From assembly GCA_035079385.1 (NCBI GenBank), contig JAVHKY010000034.1:1240001-1304000 (forward strand): a DNA stretch of 64,000 nucleotides, given 5' to 3'. A program made the translations under genes and the position numbers. The notes below the pieces were generated by a model. The model was not told the DNA's origin, searched no databases, and worked only from the letters and a program-made list of their open reading frames with translations. This document shows positions 1 to 12,400 of this stretch, piece after piece. Origin of the DNA: Aspidiotus rigidus (lineage: Eukaryota; Arthropoda; Insecta; Hemiptera; Diaspididae). Position 1 is the first letter of the stretch. Each line of letters begins with the position of its first letter.

Positions 1-475
1 TTCAAAATTGCAAAACAAAGCGTGCCTCCCGTCCTGAAGAATATTTCACGGAAATTATGTCTCATCTATGTGTAAACATCTTGATATCACGCTGAGTGCG
101 GTGACACACGCACTTTTTTCCACTCGCTCTACAGTACGTGACACCTGTATGCCGTATTTGAAAATAATAACATCCTGACCTCAGAGAACATCTTTAGACT
201 GTAGCAGAAAAGAATGGAGTTGCCCAGCCGGAAAAAGTACTCGGCGTATGTTATAATTTTTGGTCGTTTAGTACAACTGACTTCCGATTTACTCGTAGTT
301 CTCGTCACACAGGTTCGATATAAACCGTATATAAAATGCATCTCGCAAAGTTTTCCGCGTCGTTTATTTTGTCGTAATTTTTGCTCGGATTTCATTTCCA
401 TTTCAGGTGTGTATTTATTTCCTTTTAAACCTGGTTTGTACTTATTGTTGTTGTTTTTTTTGTTTTTTTTTACAG

Positions 476-3400
476 TTTGTAATGTCTCGCTAGCTCAAGG
501 TGGATTCTTCTACAAAGATAACAATTACTACTGTAAGCACGATTACCAAAAGAAATTCGGAACGAAATGCGCTATCTGTCACGAGTATGTGGAAGGCGAA
601 GTTGTCACAGCGTTGGGACAAACGTACCACCAGAAATGTTTCAAATGTGCTCGATGCAGGTGAGTGTTGATGACGGTAATATTCTAATGAAATTCCCCGA
701 TCTTCCGTACACCTACCATGTGAATTAAGCAATCGGATGTTTCCTCGAAAGACTTATTGCAGCCTTGCGAAGTTGTACAAATGTGTCACATATTCTGATG
801 ACAATGATATGTTGTATTTTTATCGCAATTTTACTATCGCTGTTTAGTCGTCGTTAAATTACTCCTTGGAATGTATTATGAATTTATGAAATCGTTTTTA
901 TTTTCTTTCAAATTGCTCATTTACCCATTAGGTTATACGTTGAATTTAGAACGCGAAACGTCAGCACGTTCGTTATCTTTTTTTCTTGCATTCTTTAGTC
1001 CGCACGTCATACGCAAAATGCAGTCAAATAAGAACGATTTTAAACGATGATAAATTGTTTGAATTGGCGAATATTTTTTCGCTGAAAATTACGAAGAATG
1101 GCGTCCACCCGCGCTATATGGTGTTGTTTTGAAAAAGATTTCTTCAATTTAAATGACGTCATCAAATTTTAGCTTGAAAGGGGAGAAGAATGTCAGGGAC
1201 TTTAAAAATATGAAGGTCATTCACGATTCAGCTTCACAAAGACGAGTGATTTGTCTCAGGTCGTGAAGCAAAACAGTCCTTTGGGGCTTGTGATATTTTT
1301 ATCTGAGGGGCTCAGAAGTCATAATTTCTTTGTGCCTTGTCCTTTATTTGGACAGGGTGGTCTCAGGTGATGTCATCGAATGTCTCGAATGAAAATATTA
1401 TGATTTTTTCAACAGTTCTGTAGACAAATACTCTTTAAAACTTTTTTGAATTTGTCGCTATCAGGTACTCAATTTGCATTAACTTTCTGTTTTTTTCCAC
1501 TCTCGAGAGCTTCATTTGCCGATATCACAACTACCACACGTGAGCGAAACCATTTAGGAAGAATCACTTTTTTAAGAATCTGGTGTGGTCCTTTCTAGTT
1601 GGAGAGAAGGAGAAAAGATGACTCTTATTTAAACACCTGCTTCTGGCGTAGAATTGAGAATTTTTGTCATCTTCCTTCTTTGTAGAACTCAAACTGTTCT
1701 TCTTCTTGAAAAAGTTTTTGGTTCGGTTCCGGCTCCAACGGTTTTTGGATGATTTACTACTTGTATGTGTGGTTATTTCTATAGTTGGAGAGAGAAAGAG
1801 AAAAGACGACTCATATTTAAAGGTTTCCTTCTGACTTAGACGACAGGCTTTCCAGGCTCTTTCATGTTTTTAGGATTGAGAACTTAGAAAATGACTCATA
1901 TTTAAATATGTCTCTCTGGCTTAAACTTGAAGCTCTCCTGGCTTTTTCTGTTCTTGATTTTAGGATTGAAAATTCAGATGACTCGTATTTAATCACCTTC
2001 TTGATTAAACTTAGAGCTTTCCTAGCTTCTATCTTTTAGGATTGAGAATTGAGAATTTATTTTATCTTCCTTTCTTGTGGAGCTGAAAATCACCTGTCAT
2101 TTTTCATGAAAAAATTCTTGGTTCATTCCGGCTCCAATGGTTTTTATTTGAACGTCTCCTTCTGCTCTGGCTTAGATCAGAAGCTTTTCGCGCTCCTTCT
2201 TGCCTTTAGGATTGAGAACTCAGAAGATGACTCATATTTAAATACCTTCTTCTAGCCTAAACGTGACTCTTTACTTTTAGGATTGAGAATTAAAAATTTT
2301 CCTCTGAAAATTACCTGTCATTTTTCATGAAAAAATTCTTGGTCCATGCCGGCTCCAATGATTCTTGGATGATTTACTTATATGTGGTTCTTTCTAGTTG
2401 GACAGAGAAAGAGAGAGAAAAGGTGACTCGTATTTAAACGTCTCCTTCTAGCTTAGACTAGAAGCTTTCCTGACTCCTGATTCTAGAATTGAAACTTGAG
2501 AAGATAACTCATAACCAAATACCTCTTTATGGCTTAAACTTGAAGCTTTCCTAGCAGAATTCAGAATTTTTTCCATCTTCATTACTTGTGAAGCTCAAAT
2601 TAACTGCTACTTTTCATGAAAAAATTAATTGTTCGGTTTTGTCTCCGGTGGTCTTTGGATAGTTGGAGAGAGACAGAGGAAATATGGCTCCTGTTTAAAA
2701 ATCTCTTTCTGGCTTAGTCCTGAAGCTTTCCTGGCTCCTTCTTGCTTTCAGGATCGAAAATTCAAAATTTCTCCCATCTTCCTTCTTTGTAGAGCTCAAA
2801 TTGTTACTTTTCTGTAAAAAAAATGTTTCGTTCAATTCCGTTTCCAATGGTGTTTAGATGATTTACTTGTTTGTTGTTCTTTCTGGTTGAAGAAAAAGAA
2901 ATAAATGGTGACTCATACTTGAACTTTTCTTTCTGGCTTAGTCGTGGAACTTTTCTGGCTCCTTCTTGCTTTTAGGATTGAGAATTCAGAATTGAAGCGC
3001 TGCATGGAAATGGGGCCTCCGTTCCATAAGAAATACATTAGACGGAGGCCCCTTTTCCACGTAGTGCTTCAATTTCTACCCTCTTCCTTCCTTGTACAGC
3101 TCAAACTGTTGTTTCTTGGAGAAATTCTTGGTTCAATCCCGTCTCCAATGGTGTTCGGATGAGAACACCATCTTCTGGCTTAGTCCTGAAACTTTCCTAG
3201 CTGATTCTTGCTTTCAAGATTGAGCATTCAGAATTTCTTTTGTATTTCTTCTCAAACTACTATTTAAAAAAAAAAAATCCTTGGTCTGGTTCTGGGCCCA
3301 ATGGTATTTGGATGATTTAGTTCGTGTTTTTTGCTTGTTGGAGAAAGTGAGAAAAAAGGAATGACTCATGTTCGAACACCTTCTTCTGGTTGAGTCCTGA

Positions 3401-6400
3401 AGCTTTCCTGGCTCCTTCTTATTTTCAGAATTGAAAATTCAGAATTTTATCTAGAGTTTAAACTGTAATTTTTCTTTGAAAAATTCGTCATTTATTTTCA
3501 GCTCCAAAATTGTATTTGGGCGATCTACGATCCCTTCTATACTAATTCTCGCAACTGGACGGTTCTAAAATTCTTGTGTTCCGGGAGCTCTTAGGTCTTC
3601 TCGATTCTAGAATTCAACCAAAATTAGATACTAGGTCTGAATAGAACTTCGTAATGTGACGTCGCTCAGCAAGATAAGTCAGCAAAAACCCTGTCGATTG
3701 GGCCAAACGCACTATTGACTCCCTGTAAGAAAAACACAAACCTGAGATCATTATAAATTGTTATGAAATTGAGAATGATTCAGTGATTAAAGTTGTAGTT
3801 TTCTTGAATTGGAAAGTCCTTGGCAATCTCAAATACAGTTTTGTTCTTGTCGTCAATCAGTAGCCTAATAATCTTTGCTCCTGTATCTTTCTTATGAAAA
3901 TACACAGTCTGTTCAGCCCAGTTGACAGGGTTTCTGCTAATTGTGACGCGCTATGACGTCACTAGGATAGATGTCAATTTTTTTTGTTGACAAGGAACCT
4001 ACTCTATGGGGGGTGAAAAATTTGTCGTACGCCGTGTGACGTCCGGCGAAAACTGACCCACCATAATGAAGAATTTCGACTTTTCAGGAGATTTGAAAAA
4101 ACTCACGAGTTCTTCAACGGAGTTAACCTGTTTTATGGGGCACGTGGGATTTGAAAAATGTATGACGTGGTTAGATTGTGACGTCACAAGACTGACCTAT
4201 GACTTACCAAATTGTACTGCACCGGCTTGGACGTTGAAGCTATGTATGATAAGAGATGAACTTGGAAAAATTTCGACCTGTATGATACGAAGGTCGCCGG
4301 CCGACTGGTTGATTTTTTTTCCCGAAAAATCCACCGATAAAACAGCTTCCGTATCAAAATTTGACTTTCCTGCCACAGTATATAATAGAAGGGGCACTTG
4401 GAAAATTTTAACTCTCAAACCTTTATATATGATGGAAAGGGACTTGAGATATTTCTTGTCTCGAGTCATGACACATGGTAGAGCCTGGAGGACTTCGAAA
4501 AATTTTGACCCCTCCCAGCTATTTCTTCTACCAATATATAACTTGATATACCCTTCTTTTTCTTCTTTTTTCTGCGATAATATTACAGGAACGACACTGG
4601 AGTTTTGCAAACATATACATACCCCAAACGATGGGAGTTATGAAAGATGACCTTTACTTTTTGCGCACGAACAGAAAGTTGTTTCTTATCCCGTATTATG
4701 CCTTAACTGGAGCTCAAACTTTTCGAAGTTTTCGTCTGTTGGGGTCAACGATCAAATCTAACTTACTTCTCTCTCTTCGTACGTCTGAAAACTTGAATTT
4801 CTTTCATCTCCATTCCTTGACAAGCCTCGTAGTTCGAAAATTCGGCGGAGAACCTGTTTCGGGAGGTTTCTTGGGAGAAACTTTCGCCGTCCATCCGGCG
4901 TATTGTGATTCCGTGAAAGATGGAGGAGTTGATCTAGTTTGAGGACTTCAGAAGAATAGTGGACTCAGGCGAAGAAAGTCGCGACCTGTATAGTTTAGGA
5001 ATTTGAAATAGTTTCAACTTTCAATAAAGTTATATTTAAGAACAGCAAATCATGGTCCTGAAATGAGCTGGAACTACTATACTCTGTTCACATTAAGGAA
5101 TGATAGAAATATGACCTTGAGAACGGAACGGTAGATTGAAATTACCCGGAGCGTTCCGTTCTCGAGGTCATATTTCTATCCTTCCTTAACGTGAACGGAG
5201 TATACCTAGTTCTGTGGGCATCAATTTTTGATGAGGACCACAGTTATGCTCAGTGAGGAGGCTTTCAAGGCTTGGAAAAATTTATGAAGATGATTTCAAT
5301 TATCAAAGAGATGAAGGGCCACGACTGAATTTAGCGACTTGAAAAATGTTCGACGGTAAACATGGTCGTCCGAGAAGGGCTTTGACCTAGTTCAAAGATT
5401 TCTAAATTTTTCAACTTCAACAAAATTCATCCCAAGGGCGCTGAGGGAGGGGGCTGACCTAGAAACTTTGAAGACAATAGCAGGTGACCGCGGACCCGTC
5501 CAACTAGTTGAGCTACTCCGAACAGTGAATTTGGAAAAATTTTCTGATACACCGGTCCGAACAAGCGTGATGAGAAGGAGAATTTGGAAAAATGTTGACC
5601 TTCGAGCAGTATATTTATGTATTCGACTGACCTCCCGCAGATAAGGCAGGTGACTGGTGAGTTCGCTAAGAGTAAGGTTTGGCTTTGTTGGTGAATGATT
5701 GCTCTTCACGTTGCTATCGGTCCTATTGCTGTGGATCCTCATCAGCCTGTGAAATGTCTGTATGTAGCCGAAGTGTTTTCGAATTGACGCTTCCTCCTGT
5801 TATTCGCGATCAAATACCCCTAGGTAGGTGAGTAAGTGCCGAGCAGCTCTCCAAATCATCATTTCTGTACATTTCTATCACCCTTGCTCGATAAGAGTAG
5901 ATATTCTTTTCTCTATTTGCTTATGGTATTATTTATTCGCATAATGAACGCCGTCGACACCATTTAGCAGCGACTAAACTGTTTACGTTAGTAAAAGTGT
6001 ACGATAAACAATGTAGATATAGGATACGGTTGGTCGTTTGTCGGCCGTCGTCTGAATCGTGTTGTGTCCGCTTTATTTGGAATTAAGGTGAGTACGCGGC
6101 GACAAATGTGGAAGATCGAACGAGGTGCGGACGCGCGTGGAATAGCGGAATGTGTTCCAAGAAATAGCGTATTTTTACGTTGATATAATTGTATTGGAAA
6201 CGAATAGTATATATTTAAATACGTCAAGCGCTATGGAGTATGTTAACGAAGTGTATATTTTCTTCCAGACAAACCTTTCCGGGTGGTGAGAAGGTGACGT
6301 ATACGGGACGAGAAGTGCTGTGCGGTAAATGCTCGCAGATACCGGTCAAAGATTCGGATTCACGATGTCAGTCCAGCCCGACGTCTGTTAACGGCGCTCT

Positions 6401-6405
6401 AACAG
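476..6405 (+). CDS. Unc-115: abLIM exons: end of LIM1 and LIM2
   Basis: Exon 476-659 follows a T-rich tract ending in CAG and is closed by GTGAGT. It starts two bases into a codon, then reads CNVSLAQGGFFYKDNNYYC (rest of LIM1) and CAICHEYVEGEVVTALGQ (start of LIM2), ending in CARCR with the arginine codon split. Exon 6269-6405 (TTCTTCCAG before, GTAAGG after) completes that codon and gives QTFPGGEKVTYTGREVLC, the second zinc finger of LIM2, then a short serine-rich linker. The paired C-x2-C and H/C ligands of the LIM fold are visible across the junction. The 5.6-kb intron between them holds tandem and foldback repeats described separately. Confidence 0.93.
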
Positions 6406-9400
6406 GTAAGGTGGCCTGCGCACCTGCTCTTGATTGACAATAAGTAGGTCTGTATGCGATCGATGATGCAATTTAAATTGACGGCGATGTTTCAATCATT
6501 CGTCCAGTAAATTATGGTAAAAAGATGCGTACTACGTGGCGTGTGTGCTTCGTCTTATTCTCCTTTCGAAATTGATTGGTTTACGAGCTTATAAAATGTC
6601 GTTGTGTAACCTTTGACGTATGGAGTGCGATTCGCGAAGGAGGAAGGTACGATGATATGGATGTGAAAATAAGCGCTTTTTCTTCTTCTCGACGTCGCGA
6701 ACACTAATTAATGACGGCAGATACATTCCAAGAACGTATCTTACAACTTGCAGTTAGGAAAATGATATCATCGTCATTTATTAACGTAAGAATTTGAAGG
6801 TCGTATAGGTTTGTGTACGTACTCTCGTTTATGCGTATTGCAGCTCATTTTTCTATGTTGGGATTTATACGTCTCGGGAACGCGGTCGTCGTACGGTATT
6901 GTTCAGGACCGTAAAGTTACACGGTTCGAATGAGCGAGTGGCCAAATAAATCTAATTTTAGCGTCAGACGAGCTGCTATAGTATCGTGTGTACGTGTTGA
7001 ATATGAGAAATCGTTTTTGTGCGATCAATCTTTATCGCGTATAACGTTTTTCAAATTTGAAACCGGGATCGATGAGTACAGGATAGAATGAAGGTCGACG
7101 AGAGGACTAGAAAGTGAACGATAAGTCAGTGACCATTTTAGTCAGGGACCTTCGATGTTTATTTGAACAAATAGAACAAATTCATGAATAAGATCGAATG
7201 GAGAATTGGACTCGGTCAAGGACGGCACAGCTTCTGGTTTTGTGAATCTTGCTTGATCCGAGTGTCTAGAAATGTAGCCGCAAACTGGGCATGAAAATGC
7301 TCTTACTCTCGTCTGTTGAATCAGTCTGTGTAATTCACAGGAAACGGCCTAATATAACCTGTGTGACATCACACTGCGCCTTGCCTTCTCTCTTTTTGGC
7401 CTTACTTTGGTTCTTATTAGAATTATGTTGAGCCGATGCCTAGCATGCAGTCTGACATGAAGCCCTCTTAGTATGTTCTATGTCAGGCCTACTGTAGCCT
7501 AGCATATTGTATGTGAGCTCTAGTGTAGAGAAACTAGTATCGGGAGCAGGCTGAGTTAGTTAGCCAACACACAGTATATGAAGCCCCTAGTATATTGTAT
7601 TGCAGACTTGGTAAATGAAGGCAAAGGGTACAGGTCTTGAGGTAGAGAAGGCAGAAATTTAGCCAAGTCCTCAAAGTAGGTCAAGGTCACTGATGACGTC
7701 ATCAAGCGTGACAAAGAGTATTGATACATCAATATCGATTGATATTGTTGATCAGTGTTTCTCAACCGGTGTGCCGCGGTACATCACTGTGCCGCAAGCC
7801 CGCCTCAGGTGTGCCGCAAAAGTTTTATCAAAAACATAAATCAACATGAACTAAAAAAAAGAATTGCCATTTTTTTTTTTTTATAATTTGACAGATCAAT
7901 ATTATTTAACTACGAGTAAATAAATTAAAAACATTTTATTAATATAAATAAATATAATATTTAATTTCGATTTTAAAAATTTTATAAAATAAAAATAATT
8001 TCAATTCTTAGTGCAAAGTAAACTTTTGAAATTCAATCTATTAATTTAAATAAGAGAATAAATTGAAATAATTAAATTAATAATTATATCCTTAAGGATA
8101 ACAGGATGATTAAATAAAATATTTTCAATTTGTTACCTCGATGTTGAATTAATAGAATTATATTAAAGTAATTTATATAATTTAATCTGTAATTCTATTT
8201 AATTGATTAGGGATACAATCTATTTTAATATTTATTGATGGTAATGTTCATGAATGAATTACATCTTAATTTAAATGGAATACCCCGACGACATATCATT
8301 TTCTCTGATTGTATTCTATTTTGAAATAATTTGTCAACAATAAATTATAGGATGAAAAAATTCTTATAATAATATAATATATTAAAAAAATTCAATTTAA
8401 ATATAGTTAAATAAAATTTTTTTATTAAAAAATAAAACATAGGTAAATAAAATTGAAATAAATGAAATTAATTGTATATTTTGTATTCAATTAATTGGTA
8501 TAAATCAAATTTATAATTTATTCAATAATTATTATTTTAACTTTCATTATGATCGAAATATTGATTATTAATTTTTTTCATATTAATTTATTATTAAATT
8601 TTTTTTTAATCATTTTTTTAATTTTTTTGATATTTTGAATTTTTTTTTGATTTAAATTATTTATTAATGAAATCACTCGAAAAAGTAATCATAAGCACTA
8701 TCAGACCGATGTGTTCCAATTTTTGAATGCCGTCAGTTCAAGTTATAATTACTTAAACTTGAGTCCAAACCTGCACTCTTTGTCATAAAAATCAAGAAAT
8801 TTCTGCGACTTGGCTAAAAATACAGATTTTATTTCATGTTTTCTGATAAATTTCGAAATTAGAAGAGCCTAGAGGGTTTCCAGTAAATGCAGGAAACATC
8901 CAGACACTTTTGTGTACATTGATGGCAAAATTTTTTTTAGTCCCGGTGGAAGATATCTTGTTTCCCGGAACTGTAGTATAGAGAAAGAAGGGTGAAGCCT
9001 CCTATAGCCATCTTGTAGGCCACAAATTCTGAAATTAGGAAGAGGAAATCTGTAAAGACATACAAATGTCAAAACGCACCAAAATTTTCGCTACAATTTG
9101 AAGTTCTGGAAATGCTGTGCCGCGGGAATATCGTCTCATGGAAAAATGTGCCGCGATATAAAAAAGGTTGAGAAACTCTGTTGTTGATATTGGGTCATTG
9201 ATAACATTATAAACGTCACGCATCGCGCGTCTTACAGATTTCCGACTAATCCTCAGCTCAAAGGCATACACATGTCGTTGGGCCGTCGAGTTCTCCATTT
9301 GTACTGGTCTTTTTTGCCTTCAGGAGGGGGACTGTAGACATGCGAGACCTGTTTTGGACAATTAGTGGATTTTCAAGATAAATATGGATGAAATTGTTCG

Positions 9401-12400
9401 TGCTTTGTCCTCCAATCGTTGTCTTCTTGTGTGAGCTCACAGTGAGAGATTTCTTTTCCGTGTGCAGAAATTGTCATTGTTCCAGCCGATTTAGGGGATG
9501 TTACCAAGATGCTCTTTCTGTTGTGGACTCACGGTGAAAGATCGACTACAGCCCCGCGTATGATCGCAGCGGACGAACGTGGGGGAATTCTCGTTGTGTT
9601 GGACAATGGAGGAAATGTTACCGAGAAGCTCGTTTCCTGTTTTGGGCTTGTGGTGAGAGATCGATTGAAGCGGGTAAATGTGCAGAAATTCTTGTTGTGC
9701 TAGAGGAGACGAGATGAATTTACAAAGGCTTGTCTTCCGTCGTGAACTCGTGGCAAGAAGTCAGCTTCGTCGCGGGTTCAGATCAGGAAGAGACGGTACA
9801 TGGAAATTCTCGTCGTTCTAGGCAAAAGAACGCGCGTGAATTTAATGAGACGTTGGAAAATTCACTTTTCTTGCGAGCTTGGGTGGCCACTTTTCTGGAT
9901 ATATCGGAAATCTCGCCAAGCCGTACAGTTGGGGTCACCAGTAACCCGAGATCGTCCTCCTATCATTGAAAAAAATATAGAAAGATCAAAAAAGATCAAA
10001 AAGTAGTTAGGGAGAAGTAATGAATGAAATTCATTCATCTCTGAAATGAACCGGGGACGAAGCTGGTTTCTTGTCGTTAATTCACAACTGAAAAGAGTTT
10101 CCTGGTGAATTTACATTTTTCCGCCTATCACAGCCAGGATGTTTGGCGTCTTGCCCGCTTTAATTTGAAGTGGGGCTGTGAAGAGTTTCTTAATAAATTT
10201 GCATTTTTCGCCTATTACAACTAGAGTTACTCTTTGAACTTGACTGGAACTGGGGCTAATTTCTTCCCGTGGCTCTCAAATTCTTATAGAGGAGATACTC
10301 TGACGTCATTCCAAGACTAGGAAAACTAGATACGTATGAACAGTGAATTGTGGATTGAGGTGCTCTAACGTAGTTAGGTACGATTTCCCCCAGATAAGCG
10401 CCCCTAATTCGAAATTGAGAGCTTGTTCCTGTTAACATGAAAGAGACCCCAAGATCAACGAATTAATTGTGGGTTTCGTTTCTTCCCTCCTTCGGATCTC
10501 CAAGGCGGCATTTTGTAAAATTTCCGTACGTTTCCCAATAATATGAGGCGGAATCGCGACATATTTCTATCTAATCGTGTACGGTCGCTAATTCGATCAT
10601 CCTGTTTCCATATTTCACCGTAAATTTAATAACTTCGATATCATAAAACTACTATACAGTGAATGAAAATAATACATTATTAGCCTCATATCGAGCGCGG
10701 TGCAACGATTCTTCTTCTAATTGATTATAATTTGCCTCAATTTATGTAGATTGCGCCGGATGCGAAGAAGATTTAAAAGAAGGTCAAGCACTAATTGCTC
10801 TGGATCGTCAGTGGCATGTGTGGTGCTTCAAATGCCATACGTGTAGTGCTGTTCTACACGGAGAATACATGGGAAAGTGAGTATACGATATACCAGTAAA
10901 ATGCTTCTGATAACGAGCGGTAATTATTATTCGTACATTACAGAAGTACGTCTGCGTAACCATCCCGAGTAAATTGTGATGTCTGGTGAAAAAAAAAACC
11001 TGTACAGTGGTACGAAAGGGTGGAACTTTTTTTTATGTGGGCAAACACAGACACCATCGGTACCGTATAATAATCGTTTAATTAGCGACCCGAGTTAGAA
11101 ATTGTTGGGTTAGAGCCCGGTGTTAATTTTGTTGATCTGTAACCGGGTTGAGGAAACAGAAGGCTAGGGATTGAGCGCGTTTCGATTGCGGCCCCTTTAT
11201 GACCTTGTGTAATCCGCGTATGCTCGGATCACGAATGCGAAAATTAAAATATTATGCTGTTGTACGGCGTGTTTTATCGAATTTCTGGTGTTACGTAACG
11301 CCTTCTGTCTGAAAATTAATGTGCCATGTGTATACACCTGTATGTACTGTGTATACGATATCGATGTTGTTGTTTATGATCGAACAGCCAGTCATCGAGA
11401 CATTGTTTTGATGAAAGTGGGCCGACATGTACCGCTGTTATAACTAGCGTTGTAAAACGTTTATACAGTAGATAGACTTGTTCTTTCAACTTTTAATTTC
11501 ATTTATCTTTGATCTTGTGTTGTCTCGTAGAGATGGAGTGCCATACTGTGAAAAAGATTATCAAAAGTTATTCGGAGTCAAATGCGCTTATTGTCTACGT
11601 TTTATATCGGGAAAAGTTTTACAAGTACGTATTCTGTTCACGCGCGGTTTATCTAATCCGAGGCGTTGAATTAAAATCGCGCGATGTAATGAAAAGGCGT
11701 CTATATGTACGAGCCTAATACGAATTTGTTGTAAATTGGTTCGTATTTATTGTTAAAATTATTCAACGTCACTCGTGTATTGAATCAGCGTAATTGTGGT
11801 ATTGTTGATGATATTCGTATTTTCAATGTCGCGAGAAAAAAGAAAAAAAAATAGAAGCACCAACCTGTTTCAAGCCGAAGCTCAATGAATCGTGAAATTC
11901 AGCTTTGTGTAAAAATTTCATCAATTATTTGTTACCACTTCTTTTGTTTTTTCGATGACGTCGCATTTTGAGGGAAAATTGGGATGTTCATTGTGCGAGC
12001 GATGGGTCACATAATCGTAACAATTTTTTCCTAGAATATTCGAATGCATCTTCTGATATTGTAAGGTCTAGTGATGCCCTCCTCCATTAGTTCTCGTACT
12101 CAGCGGAGTAGCTTTACGTCGTTTCTTAGAATTCCGAATACGACTTCTCATTTTGAGCGCAGCACAATGTGAGATAATAACCAACCATACTGCTAAAATT
12201 TTGACTAGTGCGTGTAATAAGAAATTGAGACAATGGGACGACAGGTGTGGCATCAGCGTGGTATGCTGTAACAGCAGAAATCTCCCCTCGCGCAGTCGCG
12301 TCTTCTTTTTTCTTCCCCATTATCCCAATATACTTATCATATTTTGCCGTCAACTCATGGAAGTTATTTAGATGGATTCTGAGAGGTTCGAGTGGAAGAC

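Larger units (their letters stand above)
660..6268. other. abLIM intron with repeats
   Basis: Long intron. It contains the degenerate tandem array at about 1,600-3,480, a small hairpin element (2,991-3,073), copies of the dispersed CTATCATATA family (about 4,000-4,900 and 5,530-5,640) and a hairpin MITE (5,078-5,204). The rest is unremarkable AT-rich DNA. Confidence 0.7.
6406..10749. other. abLIM intron with hAT element and tandem units
   Basis: Holds the hAT-like element at 7,753-9,180, a ~135-bp tandem array at about 9,430-9,840 and a two-copy ~118-bp repeat at about 10,050-10,270. No coding signal seen elsewhere. Confidence 0.65.

Noticed and set aside
4066..4650. 194-codon open frame (+) and 137-codon frame (-) over the same DNA
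   Set aside because: Both run through degenerate copies of the CTATCATATA repeat; no domain, no splice context, and both strands are open because of composition.
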